This document shows, in pieces, positions 13,001-25,496 of a stretch of 64,000 bases of DNA; within the stretch, counting starts at the first letter, position 1, and the number at the start of each line of letters is the position of its first letter. Both the position numbers and the translations under genes were made by a program. The notes under the pieces were generated by a model. That model was not told the DNA's origin. It saw only the letters and a list, made by a program, of their open reading frames with translations, and ran no database searches. The DNA is from Kalmusia sp. IMI 367209 (taxonomy: Eukaryota; Ascomycota; Dothideomycetes; Pleosporales; Didymosphaeriaceae): positions 2,046,001-2,110,000 of the forward strand of contig JAPEUQ010000006.1 of NCBI GenBank assembly GCA_027946365.1, written 5' to 3'.

Positions 13001-13261
13001 CTTCCCATACGTCTCTGTGAGATGCGGTATTGGTGGAATTTCCGATTCGAATAGTGCAGCAAGCGTTCTTGCTGTCATATGAAGTAGGCCTTCTTCAGCC
13101 TCACGGCGACGCGTACGGGACAGTACATCTCTCAAGCCATTGAATTCTTTGGGTGCTTCAACCTTCATCAAGGAGAAATTGATGTTAAAGTTAGCTGCGG
13201 CAAGAGTGACTTCACTCGGGACTGACAACAACGCTGAGCTGAACTTGCTGATCGACGCCAT
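10091..13261 (-). CDS. Conserved fungal protein of unknown function, 1056 aa
   Basis: A single uninterrupted exon from the ATG at 13261 to the stop at 10091. I recall similar large intronless proteins from other filamentous ascomycetes but cannot assign a named domain. The N-terminal half (about 1-480) is predicted helical, with motifs such as [10 protein letters not shown] and [17 protein letters not shown]. Around residues 545-640 there is a cysteine-rich patch with at least 14 Cys, including repeated CxC and CxxxC spacings; it could bind metal or be disulphide-linked. The C-terminal part is mixed alpha/beta with acidic stretches. No signal peptide or membrane helix is evident. It stands alone on its strand, with decayed or empty DNA on the downstream side. 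Function unknown. Confidence 0.85.
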   Translation of the reverse strand: MASISKFSSALLSVPSEVTLAAANFNINFSLMKVEAPKEFNGLRDVLSRTRRREAEEGLLHMTARTLAALFESEIPPIPHLTETYGKRVSEICELLGDTSQRSLKTGMFADKAGADGTSIWAAATSGQGAIAVHLLACMLARMWSPTEATSLWVELVERRKEDIHQAYDATNATGLAAIMASQQPIGRNQLSAWDSSARSWLQTADAAKPFQQKQLMLIINNVGLPVNTAREPYGSVMKAWTSALTAVERLMCGIPQRVGDGSVLLAISSWHLYPNMHVLAGSVQEVDMKDSLMANSLLTISIFAGETVKEGVFWSLPLSRMRYYSPPVLVERHLASDTSRITMEEFQIVFLGAVNAQSRDICSDELRCCKFIITLHERFRQLGHDPLPWFIILAEAAGRVVRANGATRTHFMKLLKLGARRCKSFLSHPDYKPPYFFGLGYFHVLVQLLGSTEDRITLLRRAAKTRGLDAADTVIRYVKPDTSAIITSDDYEFATAVPYARTSRKRSAEELEAHYTGHSRLAVGHCFQTIASCHAGLETSSLCRCIDPAGEECICSKADVHCNESCHPGTSATCSTNPSLPLNCDTMECHGHGGCAGCYNRSTLLSLQRADEKSKLVPPSWFQEHDGYQFLLRHSYDSPVETYGMLLGHNKVAGLFTKKHSLTYDTYTLDVRDGVSATMDEIEAAIQADSFNPKGMDIAHWWTEWSNIGTQQLVTSFDAFYFASSLYSNLEGATVRIEVIEKAMYEAPWADPQDLWIAYHSAIDIDEQDKPLGTDLSQRQSQSEEEEVLEGFSPCYTKQPGRMKGLLARAFSCLAWFESGEFDIAPKDLCGVFAMTNGDSIYVASTLLTDPSTDTINAPISRVFGNLGRPEMCLLVPPSNPRLKDADPASWKLVNHCPFDGHFLNSFASTSLHLTFTDYEMPLDVGVRGLRDRQVVLLESLLSIDERGRSIGDLDVSSMFVSDNFSAGRPCKHNTEHVEKPKHWDELVSLDCWDEFLDFPEGPAVFRACSNWQARLAAVVAGIQAGKQVHLLHGTSCLCCLDDSLGIPGVDLIIM

Positions 13262-13863
13262 TGCCACTTTTAACTAGTATTTATGATCTAATACGTGATC
13301 GCCGCCGACTATTTTCGGATGGAATACTGCATAGGCAAAGAGTTGTAACATCTATGGATATGTCGGTGGGGTAGATTGAGAAGTTACAGCTCAGAGCCCC
13401 GCCGAGCTGAACACGATACGGGCTTACTGCATATCACAAGGAGCAAGGACAGGGAAAGAGTGTGACTAGTTGCATGCTAGCCTAAACGCACTAGCGACTT
13501 CCTGCATCCTGAATAGCTCCGCTAACCTATCACGATAAAGATCCAGCAAACGGTTGAACAAGATCCGTTTCAGAAGACAAATAAATATATGCCGTTATGA
13601 TTTGTTTTGAATACATTAAATGCCACGATTGAGTGTTGTGAAATTGAAACTAAGCGCGCAATTCGAGATAGAGGGACTGACATTTTCCTTCAGCATCATG
13701 AAAGTCTAGATTGCCGAGTATAGTCGTGCCTGCTGGTCTTCTAAAATGTGAGAGCTTCATTAGACTATGAGTATATTTCAAAGAATGAAATCGGTAATCT
13801 TGATCTCTTCGCCTGCCAAGTAGTTCAAAGTCTAGCACTACTTTGAGAGCTAGAAGCCTCTAT
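13262..13863. other. Intergenic region
   Basis: About 600 bases between the 1056-aa gene's start and the 3' end of the SET gene. It should contain the promoter of the minus-strand 1056-aa gene. No additional gene is supported; a 62-codon minus-strand frame near 13650-13838 has no recognisable feature. Confidence 0.5.
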
Positions 13864-14774
13864 CTAGCAGAATACTGGCACATCTGATCCACACTTGCAA
13901 TACTCATCTCCATGGAACCAATCCGCACCATAGTCAATAGTGATCTCTTCGCCACGAAGAACAGGTCTCGTGGTCTCAATCATCAGAGCCCTCCTATGCA
14001 TACCGATGCACCCAAAAACAAGGGCCGCATTCGGATCAAAACAGAGATTTGCAAATCGAAACACCGAACCCTGATACGTCGCATCAATTCGACACTTCGC
14101 CTGCCCACCAACAAACTTGCCATTCGCCAAACGGCGCTGCGGACCCATCATAACATCAGCAGAGTGCCTCGTCTCATCTTCAGACGTGTTCTTTTCCTTA
14201 GGCACTAGTTCCCTAGTATACTCGCCTAGCACGAAGTTTGCATCAAAGTCCTCCCGCGCAAAGATACTGTAGCCTCGGTCAGCTGTGAGTGTGATGCGGA
14301 TGTTCTCGGCCCAAAAGAGTTGCATTTCGGCTGCCCAAGCTTCGTAGTCACATTCGCAAGCCTTTTTGCACTCATAGCATGCGCCACACACTTCTTGGCA
14401 GGATTAGCTAGTAGGTCATTGACGCTGGATATGTGCCACTTACCCTAGTAGAACGGAGGCTTTTTGGTATCTCCACAGTGAGAAGCATTGACTGTGTTTT
14501 CTTTAAGGACATCGGGGTTGTACGTCACACTCCCTATAGTGTGGCGGACCCAGCTTATAGGGAAGCCGTTAGCGTCGTGATGAAAGAATTTGATACAGTC
14601 TGTGCTTGAATTTGTGTACAGCTGCCGCAATTCGGCTCGCAGAGCAGCCCATTGAGCACAGCTTAAATTCGGTGCAAGGTGCTGAATACGACCAAGTCTC
14701 TGCACGACGGCGGATTGAGGGATTTCTGTCGTCATATCGGAGGGTTGTTTCTGGGACTTGTTAAAGGGAACCAT
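13864..14774 (-). pseudogene. SET-domain methyltransferase-like gene with in-frame stop
   Basis: Exon 1 is 14774-14444 and exon 2 is 14393-13864, joined by a GTAAGT...CCAAG intron. The model is in frame over 287 codons but has TAG at 14445-14447 (codon 110), just before the donor; CAG to TAG would explain it. The second exon shows a cysteine-rich pre-SET-like stretch (CGACYECKKACEC), a SET core (FVLGEYTRELVP; ITIDYGADWF with the conserved Tyr) and a post-SET CKCGS. The usual NHSCDPN signature of SET enzymes reads NLCFDPN, so the His and Cys of that motif are replaced, and the GxG of the SAM site reads GYS. The organisation resembles DIM-5-like or orphan fungal SET proteins. Either it is a recent pseudogene on its way to decay, or the protein starts inside exon 2 and is non-catalytic. 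Confidence 0.75.
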
Positions 14775-15009
14775 CGACACGAGAAAAGGCTGCAGTAGGA
14801 TACATCTTATGTATACACTTCAGATAGTCTATTAACTCACAATATCTGTATTATGAATGGATCATGGGTGTAATAATTGCGAGAAAACTTTGAGACCCCC
14901 CCTTGCTGCTATATCCAACAAAGAATACCAGGGGATTGTAGTGCTATGCGCAAACAAACAACACTCCAATTACATGCAACAACTCTGAACTCAATAGTGA
15001 CGCGGGCAA

Positions 15010-18000
15010 CTACCCCGTCCCTGAACTCGACTGACTATCGGACCTCTTTGGTAACATAATCTCTTCCAACGCTAGACTCCTCCTCCTGCCACCCATCGCA
15101 CCGAGCAGACTGGGTCGTATACTACCACCGGCACCCACCATCCCCTCTTCGCTCCCCTGCCTCCGACCCGCAATAGTACTTCCAGCTCCGACCACATTTC
15201 CACTCAGTGACCATCCGCTGCTCGCCGGGCTCGCCCCTTGAATACTGATGGCCGGAGGTAAACCTAAAGTAGGTATATTGTTATCAAGAACGGGGAGAAT
15301 GCGCGGAGACGGCGAGGGATGCGGCGCTTGCTTGAATGCCTCTGTGGCATAGAACGCTTGGAGTAGGGTGACATTCGAACAGAACGCTTCGATTTCGTCC
15401 TTGATCTGTTCCGGAGTCTGAGATGCAACGGTTGATGCGGAAGCTCCAGAAAGGGGCGTGGGAGTGGCTGAAGATTTGTCTTGTAGCGCACTGTGTAGGA
15501 GGCTGGAGTCTTGGACCGGACGGGCGAGGGGGCTGGAGAAGGGCGAACGATGTGGATTGGCGCGTTCTGCGGGAGTTGGGGGCATACGGTCTTTGTCGTT
15601 GACTGGACGCTTGTGTTCATATGGATCTGTTGGTCTGAATCTGCTCGTGTCCTTTGCGCGATTGTGTGCTAAGCGATTTGCTAGCAGTAACAGATTACCG
15701 TCGTGCATGATTTGTGCAAGTAGTGTGCCGCTTTTATGGATAAACTGTGTGTACTTATAATCTGGACTTCCCCACGAATATGCCACTTCCACATCAGTGG
15801 GGAAAGAATCTGCAGATTCTATATCTAGCACGAAGTTCAGCCTGCGGAGGAGGGCCTTGTGGTAGGCAAATTTGTCGTTCTTGGAGTATTGCGGCGAGAA
15901 GTGGGACGAATCCCAACTCGCCTCGGTTTGCGTCGAGGGTGGCTGGAGAGCAAGCTTGACGATATATGGTGAGCGGAAAGGATGATGATCGGCAATGTTT
16001 GACGCCTCTGCTATTGGCACTTCGACCAATTTCAAGCCGTACTTTTCCACGTTGGTGGCCCAAGAGACAATAGCATCTTCGATTAACTTTGCCGTGACAT
16101 TCATCCAATCGATGCGAATGTGATAGCAGTTATCAGGATTTGACAAACGATCATAATGCAATGAAATGATTTCAGGGCGATATGAACGCTTGCGAGGGTC
16201 CACGTCGTAGCGCATAACACGAGATAAGAGGACTTTACGCTTCGGTGTTCCCGTACGAGTGGGTGTCTTCTCCCCGTCCTTCTCAGAGTTTGTACTTGAC
16301 GAGTCGCTAGTGCTAGGGCGTGAACGTATGCTGCGAGAAGCAAGAGGTGAAGTTCTCGGCCCATCAGAAAGCGGCGTAGAAGGAACGGACCGATCAACTT
16401 TGCGCATGCCGAACCAGCCAATTTTCGACTCAGGCCGTGGCGCCCGGTAATCAGCGGCGATCTGGTAGAAAAAGTTTCCGTCACGGAATGCATGACGTTT
16501 CTGCACGTGCTGAAAGAGGCCTTTTTTCATGAGTTGGTTTCCCAAATCAACGGCTTCATCACGCGTTTCTATGTCCTTGAAGTTTGACAGTAGCCAGCTC
16601 GTTAGATCGAAGCCCAGAAAGCAATTATAGTGCAGACGCATGTGCCACCGCCGGTCAAGCATAGGAATTCCCCTTTCGCCTTGCATATCTTCAGCAAGCT
16701 TCTTGATGTCGATGTTAGAAGTATGGTATTGCTCATTTTCAGAAAATATAGAAGTTGGAAATTCGCTCTCAGTGTCGTTGATTAAGGAGTTGTCCGTGCC
16801 TGCTGCCACTACAGCCGAAGGGTCGCGAGTGTGATATTCAATCGCAAGTGGATTAGGATCTTTCTGTTTCCTGCTATTCGTAGCTCGGAAGTGACGCTCT
16901 TCGGGTGGAATGTAACGATACTTTTGCCATACTTGGGTCAGCTTTCTGATACCCTCAAGCCGAATCTCTTCTTCAGAGTCCTCGGCTAGCATTGGTAACG
17001 GTCGCCGGTTGATCGTCGGAAGATCCACCGGAATTAGTACGAAGCGTGCTCTCCAGAATCGGAGGATTTCGGAGAACTCGTCCTGGTATCCTGCTAGAAA
17101 AGTGTCGATGAAGTTCCAGTTGTACTCCTTTCGTGGTGGTCGAAGAATAATGTCTCTCGGCTCATATTTACCTTCCAATGCTGTCCGTATATATGGCCTG
17201 TAAGGAAAGGGTGTGTCAATCCCTGCTGAGGACTGCAGCGCTGTCGTAGGTTTTCGACTATATCGCTTTATTTCGACCTCGCCGCCAGCGACACAAACAA
17301 GTTGATGAATTGTAGTTCCGACACTCAGGAAGACAGTATCGCCGTCGCGCGCCATGTACTCCGAATCAAATATGCTCGACAGATCTTGTTCGCGACGTCC
17401 TGAGAAATCTGCCACTACCGGACCCACTATGATCTGGAAGCCATGGGATAGCCGGAATGCAATAAGCTCCTGGACTAGTGACTCTCGCGATTTGGGAGCT
17501 TCGAGCATTTCATCGTCGTCATTTTGTGTAATCTTGTAAGGGCTCTCGTTATATTCAGTCGCGAGTTGACCAGCATTAGGAAAATATTCATTAGTCAAGG
17601 GCACTGCAGCTGGAGAGCAAAGAGATTTCCACTTCACAGAAGCGGTTTTTAGTCGTTTCGGGAAAACGTGTTGCCAGCGACGGAACTGGCTCGCAATAGT
17701 GATGGTGTTCCTTTTAGGATTACATGGATTTACCAACACCGCCCATGGAGCGATAGCGCTTGTTGGTGACAGAGTTCGAGGGATTTCTTTGGCACCGCCG
17801 CTCGTTGATAGCAATTCTAGTTTAGGTCCGATAGACTCGCCCAAGGCACGCGACCCTGCGAGCAGGAAAGTTGATCCTGGGTCCTTGACGGAGCTGGGGT
17901 GAGATGGAACTGATGTCTTCACCGAGCGCAAACCTTTGACCGTCTCAATGGAACGGCTCGCATGGCTTGGGGAAGAGGAGTCGTCTGACGGCAAACCTGC

Positions 18001-20863
18001 TCTGGACGGAGTTCTTATATTGATAGGTTGCGATGGCTTCTCAACGGACGAAATTCTCGTGCTTGCTAATTTTTCTGCGATGGCACCTTTCTGATTGTTA
18101 TTTCCCACTGTTAGCTTCGCTGGTTTGACTTTTCCATGTGATATGTCAATAGTAGCCTGGCCGATAGTTTCTCCTGTCGTCAATTTTGGAGAAGCGCCGG
18201 CTCTAGCGCCGAAACTGATCTGTCGGAGAAACCACCGAGCAGGTCGATTTGGTTCCACTACAGTAGAAGGTGTGTTATTTATCCGAGGTAGAGGTGGTAG
18301 GCCACTCTCCTTTGGAGGTGTATTCCCTCTACTCGCAGCGGGAGACTCCCGAGGAGTTAGGTGTAGTGATTTTCGATTATCGCTTGAGTCGCCGGAACCC
18401 CCTCTCCTATGTAAACTTAATCGTCGCTCGGAGTTGTTTGACCGTGCCATAGCCATTTGTCGGGCCAACACATCAGCTCGCGGTACTCCAGGGCCTTTAT
18501 ATTCGGGAACCTGGACCACACTACCTCGAGCAGAATGACTGTCGAGTTCCTGAGAAACATCTCGCATCGGTTTTTGAATTCCGGGTTCTGGAGGCGGTCG
18601 GGAGGTCTGTCTGATTGATTGCGTGACGCTACGGTAAGAAGATGACAAAAAAGAGCCCTTCGCTGTCTGATCTGAAAGCTCTTTGTAAAAAGATGATGAA
18701 TGCGCCTGTCTGTCAGTCTCATTTTGTTCATGACGCAAGTGCTTGTCCATTCGGGTAGAGAAAACGTTGCTGTCAAAGTCATCCATCCATCTCTCCATCA
18801 AGAGTTTCAATTCGCTGTACTCGGTTCCCGGTTTCTCTCGTGTGTGGTCCGATTCGTATGAACTGGCCGTCCGCGCCACAGTTCGAGTACCGTAAGGAAT
18901 GTGACCATTTAAACTGTCTATGTGCTCACGAAGTCGTTGGGGATAGAACGGATCCTCTTCCAAATAAGGGATCGATATGTCACCTAGTTCATTTTCCATT
19001 ACACCCATCATCTGCAATTCATACATTCGACACCTAAGGGCGAATGAACCACTTTGTTTCTGTACTTTCTTGACAAGCTTATCAGATTTACGCACTTTGG
19101 ATAGCTCTAGGATCTCTTCAAATGGGCCGGACCAAAAAGATACGTCCACCCAGTGCGGCATTGCATACCGCCACTCGTCCATATTCTGAGTATCTGTAAG
19201 ATCCTCTAACAGGATAGGGGGCACTTGTAAAGGTGGTTTGCGTATTGCTGAGCCAAAGTTCGGTTGGTTTTGACGAGGAGTCTTCTCATCGTAAAGATCA
19301 AAATTCTCTGCTGGGTCGTCTTTGCTTTGATTATCGCTCGCTTGCCTTTTCAGGCTAGACATAGAGCGAGGACTCCGATACTTGAACAGCGGCACAGAAT
19401 GTAGCGGCATCGGGGACAAGCACACGAGATCGATGCCTATTCCAGACCCGACGAGCGTATCGGTTGTCAATTTGAGCATATTGTAGTCGACCTCGAAGAC
19501 ACCAGTACCGGCAGTAACAACAATGACAGAAATACCAGTCCGTACTAGATCGCGGTCAATGTAATCTTTTGCAAATTGTGCACCGGCGAGGTTGATCGCC
19601 TCGAGAATGTTGCCCTGCGCAGCCGTAGAAGGTTTGCCAGCAATGATGAGCTCAGGCTGCGTCTCCCTAGATGCCGTGGTATCTGCTTGTAGCGACGAAC
19701 ATTCTTGCTTAGGAATCAGTGAGACATCCTTGAGGAAGGATCGAAATTCCTTTTTCAGTTGATATAAGATATTGATCCAATCCCCACTAGCCATGTCACT
19801 GACGACAACGCGATAGTAATCTCGGAAGCGGCCTGCTCGGCCTTCGAAACTAGCACTATCGGTAGTATTTATAGGATGCTTGACGCCAGAGTCAGGATCG
19901 TATTGCATCCTTGTGAACAGGATGATGGTGACGAGATGCCTCGCATTAATCTTCATCCAACGCTTGAAGAGATCCGGAAGGAAGCCATTGACAACTTTGT
20001 TGAACATGATTTCCCCAGCACCTTCGGCATCAAAATCCCACATCTCCTTTGACATTTGAACGAAAAGCACGTATCGAGCAGATTCGCTGCGGAACACAGG
20101 CTTCGTGATTGCGGAGAAGTATCCAGAATGCGTTGACTGTCCGTTGATGTACACATTCTTCACGGTCGCTTTGATAGTTCCCATAAAGAGCAGTTTCTGC
20201 CCTCGATAAACGGTGCGATTACTCAATTCTGCTACTGACATTCGCCACATGTCAGCTCTCGCGAGGTACTCATCGCGAAAGGTAACTTCAACATGGGAAG
20301 CGGAGTGCTTGTCTTCGTCGGCCTGTACAAGTTTAGCGCTGAGTCAGGATGTTATGTGCGCGACAGCCTACCAACGTAACGATGACCTGCATGCGATTGC
20401 GCAGGCCAAACACCTTGGCAATCTTCTCAGCGATGGAGACTTGCAAGTTCGAGTGCTTCGACTTCAGATCTGCCGGGAAAGGCTTGGCTACAAATATGTA
20501 TGATTTGTCCGTATCTACTTCGCGACCCTCTTGGATCACGGACCCATTTTCATCGAGGGTGACTTTGATGGAGCCTCTACGACTCCGCCTCGAATGTGAA
20601 TCCGTAGTTGCATCCTTGGTGGAGTCATCGGTTTGGCCCTGGCCGTTGTTGTTCGCGGGAGCCTTTTGTGACTGGAAGTCACGGATGACTGTGCCATATC
20701 TGAGCGCAATGACTTGTAACAAAGAGCCCGGCGTCGCCGGGAGTTCTGAGAACTTTTCACCGTTGAAGACAACGTCGTCTTTAGAGAAGTTGTCATCATG
20801 AGTCCAGAGAGTGCACACTTTCTGCACTCGCGTACGCTTCCCACTCACGATAGACTTAGACAT
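15010..20863 (-). CDS. IML1: Iml1/DEPDC5 homologue, SEACIT (GATOR1) subunit
   Basis: Two exons, 20863-20372 and 20322-15010, joined by a 49-bp GTAGGC...TACAG intron; 1934 aa. ATG 20863 opens MSKSIVSGKRTRV. The N-terminal Iml1 domain covers about residues 190-480 (WDFDAEGAGEIMFNKVVNGF, HLVTIILFTRMQYD). The middle is long and Ser/Pro-rich. A DEP domain sits near residues 1375-1460 (RRWHMRLHYNCFLGFDLTSW). The C-terminal part contains SLHYDRLSNPDNCYHIRIDW. The family is the catalytic GAP of the SEACIT/GATOR1 complex at the vacuole; it acts on the Rag GTPase Gtr1 and shuts TORC1 off under amino-acid shortage. Size and domain order match other filamentous fungi. LST4, another Rag regulator, lies 8 kb away. 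Confidence 0.93.
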
Positions 20864-21720
20864 TTTCAAGACCGATCACCCGCTGCGCATGTAGTAGACG
20901 CTAGGGCGTCTCTTCATATCGATTGAGGAGGATGCTAGAGAAGGACCGCGATAGCCTAAGCGCGCGGCAAGAACACATGAAAGCTATACATGCTTACTCT
21001 ATTGTAGTAATTAATGAATGCGGGCGTAGATGAATACTGATGACGAGGCAAACGACTGGATGCACGCGTCGCGACAGGTCCGTGTTGCCAAGAAGTCACG
21101 GGTCAGACGAACAGAGCTCGCTAATATCGACGATTCCCGATCAGGCTAGTATAGTGTTTAGTGTCTTAGGGAAGCTTTGAACCTCCATAAGAGTCGGCTA
21201 CTTACCTCACCACTCGATACAATATTCCGACAGCATTGTTAATCACTCCTGTTGCTCTAAATCATGAAAGTTCTCGAAACACCAAATGACAGGCTTGCAC
21301 CTAGCGGCATCACATTGCGAAAGTCATACAATATTAAAGCTCGCGACAACAAGGCTGTATAGTCTTATCATCTTTCCAAGAGTCGTTTTAGCTATATGTA
21401 ACACTACACACCTAGATGCCCTTGAATCAGCATAGTCACTTCTTTGGGTCCACTACTGAAGCCAGAGCTGAACAAGTCATGTCAAGATCTCAAACTTACC
21501 TGCCTCATACTTCTGCATGACTGTTATTACTAACAATAATGTCATGTAGATTCCATATGTGACCTCAAAATCGCCTTCCAATCTCCTATAACACCTCCTT
21601 CATACCAGTGGATAGCCTCATACGCAGCCCCTATCGCAAGCCCTCTTATTTACGACCACGCAATTTGCAGAAGCCGAATACGAAGTCAACAACATACATT
21701 GAGTGGAGCTGACACTCATT
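20864..21720. other. Divergent intergenic region
   Basis: About 860 bases between the starts of IML1 (minus) and the next plus-strand gene, so it holds both promoters. No gene or RNA is recognised in it. Confidence 0.5.
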
Positions 21721-22970
21721 ATGGATAGGCAATGCAACTATAGCCCTCGTTTGGGGATGTACGGCAACGCAAATAGAGCCACCCCTGAGACTCAGCTTTA
21801 TGAAAGAACGACATATCCGTCTTTGCAAAACAGAACGAATGAACTAGATGAGAATAACCTCGCTCTCGGCAGATACAACTTTGCTGAGTGTGCGCCAGAG
21901 TCAGTTGTGCTTGTGGAGATAGAAGAGGGTAATCAGAAGAGATTTGGGGCGTTTCTCACTGAAGGAAACCCTTTCAGCGAGGACTTACAATCTGAAATAT
22001 CGAGGTGGGATGGTTTAGGTTTGAGAATGTCGAAGAGGCCAACCATGGACCAGATTCGTTTCCTACTTACCTGCCACTTGCAACATGATGAGGGCTGGCC
22101 AATTTTCAACGGTAGATTACGTTGCACGGAAAACGGCAAGTATCGTTACAATTAGGTTATAAAGCGGCATCTAACAACGTTACAGTGCGCAAAGCGCTGA
22201 AGGACCGCGGCGGGGTCATCATTCGTAGGGAAACCAAGCGACCTGAATCTTGGGTCAGAGCATCCCAAGCTAACGCTCAATTTCAAAATCATGCGTACTA
22301 CCTTCCACAAATGTATTATAACCACTATCCACGTTCTTATACTTATCCCCCAGTCTCCTCGAGAGACTCCACAAGGAGAGAAGAATTCCAGGTAGCACAG
22401 GGATCCACTTCGGCACCGAGTGTTCCCAGAACTCCTACATTACCTGAACCTATTCACTTCTACGAAACAGATTTTTACCCATGCTGTTGGAAGGGAAGAA
22501 AGGAATTGAAGTTCTCAGACATTGAGGGCGATTTACCGGACTGCAAAGGCGAGACGTTAGTATGGTACAAAGACTGGGAGGATTGGTTCGAAGATCGTAC
22601 CAATTTCAGAAAAATCGAATACAGTGAAAACCATCAGTATGGAACGAACGGTGAAGATCAATTTGGAGTGCTCGACGTACGCATTCCGAGCGCTAGAAAG
22701 ATCTCTGAGTACTTCGAACAGTACTCTAAATGGCTCGCAGTGTACAACAAAGACGGAGTCAAGTGTGTTCATTATGATGACCGTAGTGAAAGGTTTATAG
22801 AGGAAGTTCTTTTAGGGGTAGGGATAGGGAACCAGGGGCAGAAGCCGTACATTCCAAAAAGAGGGATGACGTACGATGGTAAAACACTTCGAGATTTTCT
22901 CAATAGCAAAGGTGCATTGCTAACTATGCATAGTCTGGAATCTGTACTTGGAATGCGTACGCACAGTTGA
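21721..22970 (+). CDS. Orphan protein with GC-AG intron, 399 aa
   Basis: Exons 21721-22135 and 22186-22970, in frame over 400 codons. The 50-bp intron begins GCAAGT and ends TTACAG, with a textbook CTAAC branch site 9 nt before the TACAG end. A GC donor is required: without splicing the first frame stops at 22155, while splicing joins ...CTEN to VRKALKDRGG smoothly. The protein has a Tyr/Asn/Pro-rich middle and a C-terminal Trp/Tyr-rich half (VWYKDWEDWFEDR, ISEYFEQYSKWLAVYNKDG). No signal peptide and no domain I recognise. It is probably lineage-restricted. A 100-bp sequence downstream (23091-23190) recurs downstream of the next gene. Confidence 0.65.
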
Positions 22971-23929
22971 GCGTACAAAAGCCCAACCCATTCGTTGGTC
23001 AAATGTGTAACATTTGAATTGTTTTGTTCCTACTTGGAAATGTGTTACGTGGGACTTGGTCTTTATATTTTTTGCTTTGTTTTGTATGTATGTATATATT
23101 ACTAAGCTTCGACCGGTTGTACATAGTTTAAAGGGGAGTAGAGTAAGAAAGATAGCAGCGGTTCCCTCCTACTTTTTCAACTTGAAAGGCTCTATTATGT
23201 ATTTGTCGTGTATTCACGGAAATTATTGTTATATCTGTCCGCCTGTACAGTCGTGTCAAGTATTGCTTTCTCTATGGCAAAGCCAAGGCAGGCCAAGGCA
23301 GTACTACCACTTTCAAAAGTTTTGGGGTCTATATTCATGCTTCATTAGTGGCCCTTCGTTGTAGGAGCCGAGTAACACGTCCTACACAGATATAGGCATG
23401 AAACGAATTGACTCTACATTGTATCATTGAGCCGCTATGTCCGCGTCGGTTCCTAAGGTTCTGACCCAGTAGTGTGACGATTTGAAAACTTGTGACTCTA
23501 AATCAAAGGATCTACGGGCTTTTGGACGCTCACTCTCGATTAGGGATGACTCCCCTCGGTGTGCTAAACATATGACTGACTTGCTTAAAGTTGGCCCATC
23601 TGAACTGCCAACCTCGCACCCTTATTTCCTACACCTACCACTCTCTTTACCTTCCTTCCTCTATAATTATCGAATATCTAGAATCTTATATGACTTTCAT
23701 ATCGTGTTTCAACACGGAGACTATACTGTATTTGATCAGACATCACCATCGCTCAAAATTTCAAAGCTCGTCTATAGAGACACGATCGTTGTATTGCCTC
23801 TACGAAATTGTATTTTACTATAACTGCCATTTAAATAACATCGAGCCCTGGGTCGCTAAATTGCGTACGCAGCTCGCCAGATTCACTACACCAACACTAG
23901 TCTGCATAACATTGCACCACTATTACAGT
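22971..23929. other. Intergenic region with duplicated 3' flank
   Basis: About 960 bases. It holds the first copy of the flank repeat (23091-23190), a small nearly repeated AAGGCAGGCC stretch near 23284-23300, and presumably the promoter of the gene starting at 23930. No further gene is supported. Confidence 0.5.
23091..23190 (+). repeat. Diverged direct repeat, copy 1
   Basis: This segment matches 25497-25595 with shared blocks ATTACTAAGC, TTGTACATAGTTT, CAGCGGTTCCCTCCT and TTGAAAGGC in the same order and strand. Between the blocks there are substitutions and small indels. It starts about 120 bases after the stop of the 399-aa gene. Confidence 0.85.
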
Positions 23930-24940
23930 ATGTCGGGATATTCTAACCAATATTATACAAGGCCACCTTACATGCGACAACAACGCGCCGGGACCTATCC
24001 AGCGCAGTTTCAACACAGCAACGCAGGTGATTCCCAGGTGATGGACAACCCACCAACGTATGGGGCTCATCCCACACCCGGTGCACCTGTCGCGTATCCT
24101 ACTCCTCCACCGTATCACGCTCCCTCGCATTCTGGTTCTTCGGGATATAGTTCTTATAGCACGGAAGGTCTTCACCGAACGTACGATGCTCATCAGACGC
24201 AGATGTACAGTCCTCGTCACGAGCGTGAGTATTATTCAACGCGCAGAGAACCGAGTGGTATGGAGAAGGAAAACTACATAGAATACGAACAGGATGAGGA
24301 ATACGATGATGACATGGTAACGGTACGTGGAGATGGTGCAACAGCAAGAAGTATGTATGTTGGGGCAGAAATGAGCGACCTTACCGATCAGGTCGGCTCC
24401 CTGAACCTGAGCACGAGAAGCAGCACTGCTGGGCAAGACTACCGCGTGCGAACTAGAAACACCCATGCAAGACCTTCAAAGAGTAGCCACAGGAAGCAGG
24501 ATCAACTTTCTTCTTCGAGACGACGAGATCGGTCTGAGAATTCTGGAAATTCAGCACCAACAGCTAGATACCGCTCGACGGACGATTCTGCTTCGAACAG
24601 CAGTAAGTCAAGGATTATAAAAGAGCCCAGAAATCATAAAAGCACCTCACACTTCGTGATTGTCGAGTACGACACATATTATCCATTCATTAAAGGTAGT
24701 GACGGGAATATCATTGCGAGTTGTGCCCCAGTGTGGGGGAATCGTGGCTTCTATGACCTTGATGTATTCCCTACACATTGGCAAGAGGCTCTCAAGCATG
24801 CTCCTTCCGTTCAGAATCAAACGGGTGGAGAACAATATCGTTCCTTTGTCGAACATACGCTCTACAGTAGCAAGGATGATCCCGAAAAGGAGATTTATGA
24901 TGATGAACTCGGATGTACCACAAACAGTAAGACACCATGA
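23930..24940 (+). CDS. Orphan Tyr/Ser-rich protein, 336 aa (351 aa if spliced at 3' end)
   Basis: ATG 23930 (MSGYSNQYYTRPPYMRQQ) is chosen because the frame upstream of it reads like untranslated DNA. The protein is low in order: an N-terminal Tyr/Pro/Gly-rich part (VAYPTPPPYHAP), an acidic patch (EYEQDEEYDDDM), a basic Ser/Arg-rich stretch and a short C-terminal globular part (SHFVIVEYDTYYPFIKG, GFYDLDVFPTHWQEAL). Near the end GTAAGA at 24927 and TTTGTAG ending at 24980 form a plausible 54-bp intron in frame; splicing would replace the last residues and end at 25039 with LVQSYWNSRYYNARRE. I cannot choose between the two ends. No family recognised; it sits in tandem with the 399-aa orphan and shares its 3' flank repeat. 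Confidence 0.6.
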   Translation: MSGYSNQYYTRPPYMRQQRAGTYPAQFQHSNAGDSQVMDNPPTYGAHPTPGAPVAYPTPPPYHAPSHSGSSGYSSYSTEGLHRTYDAHQTQMYSPRHEREYYSTRREPSGMEKENYIEYEQDEEYDDDMVTVRGDGATARSMYVGAEMSDLTDQVGSLNLSTRSSTAGQDYRVRTRNTHARPSKSSHRKQDQLSSSRRRDRSENSGNSAPTARYRSTDDSASNSSKSRIIKEPRNHKSTSHFVIVEYDTYYPFIKGSDGNIIASCAPVWGNRGFYDLDVFPTHWQEALKHAPSVQNQTGGEQYRSFVEHTLYSSKDDPEKEIYDDELGCTTNSKTP

Positions 24941-25496
24941 AGATAGTGTTGCAGAAGCAGATGTATTGACGATTTTGTAGTAGAACTCCTCGTCCAGTCA
25001 TATTGGAATTCGAGATATTATAATGCAAGACGAGAATAAAAACGGTATGACTGGACCACCAGCTTGATCTTCCATACGATAAACATAGATTGGAATTCTT
25101 GGTGTTTCCTGGAATGGCACGACAATTTGTTCAAGCTTATCACTTTCAATGGTCAATATTTTGCTGGCCTATGTTCGTAGTCCCGGGGTTTTCCTGTGAT
25201 TTGTGTTATTGGTATAATGCATGGATCATTCAATCACCTCTATCCTGACTATACCCGTAGATCTGCATGCAAATATACGTACTTTTCTTGCAAGCGTCAT
25301 GAGTGTTTTGATTACCCGCTTGATTCCACTCTTGTGGTTTCACATCATTTCAAGCGTGTACCTGTTTTTTTCCAACACGACCTTATATCTGCGTTTAGTA
25401 ATCTCCATCCGATCGTTCTGGCTTTATTGGGATTGTGGAAGCTGGCTGCCACCCACCCACGATGCGGGAATGAATCATCAATAGGAGTTTTATATA

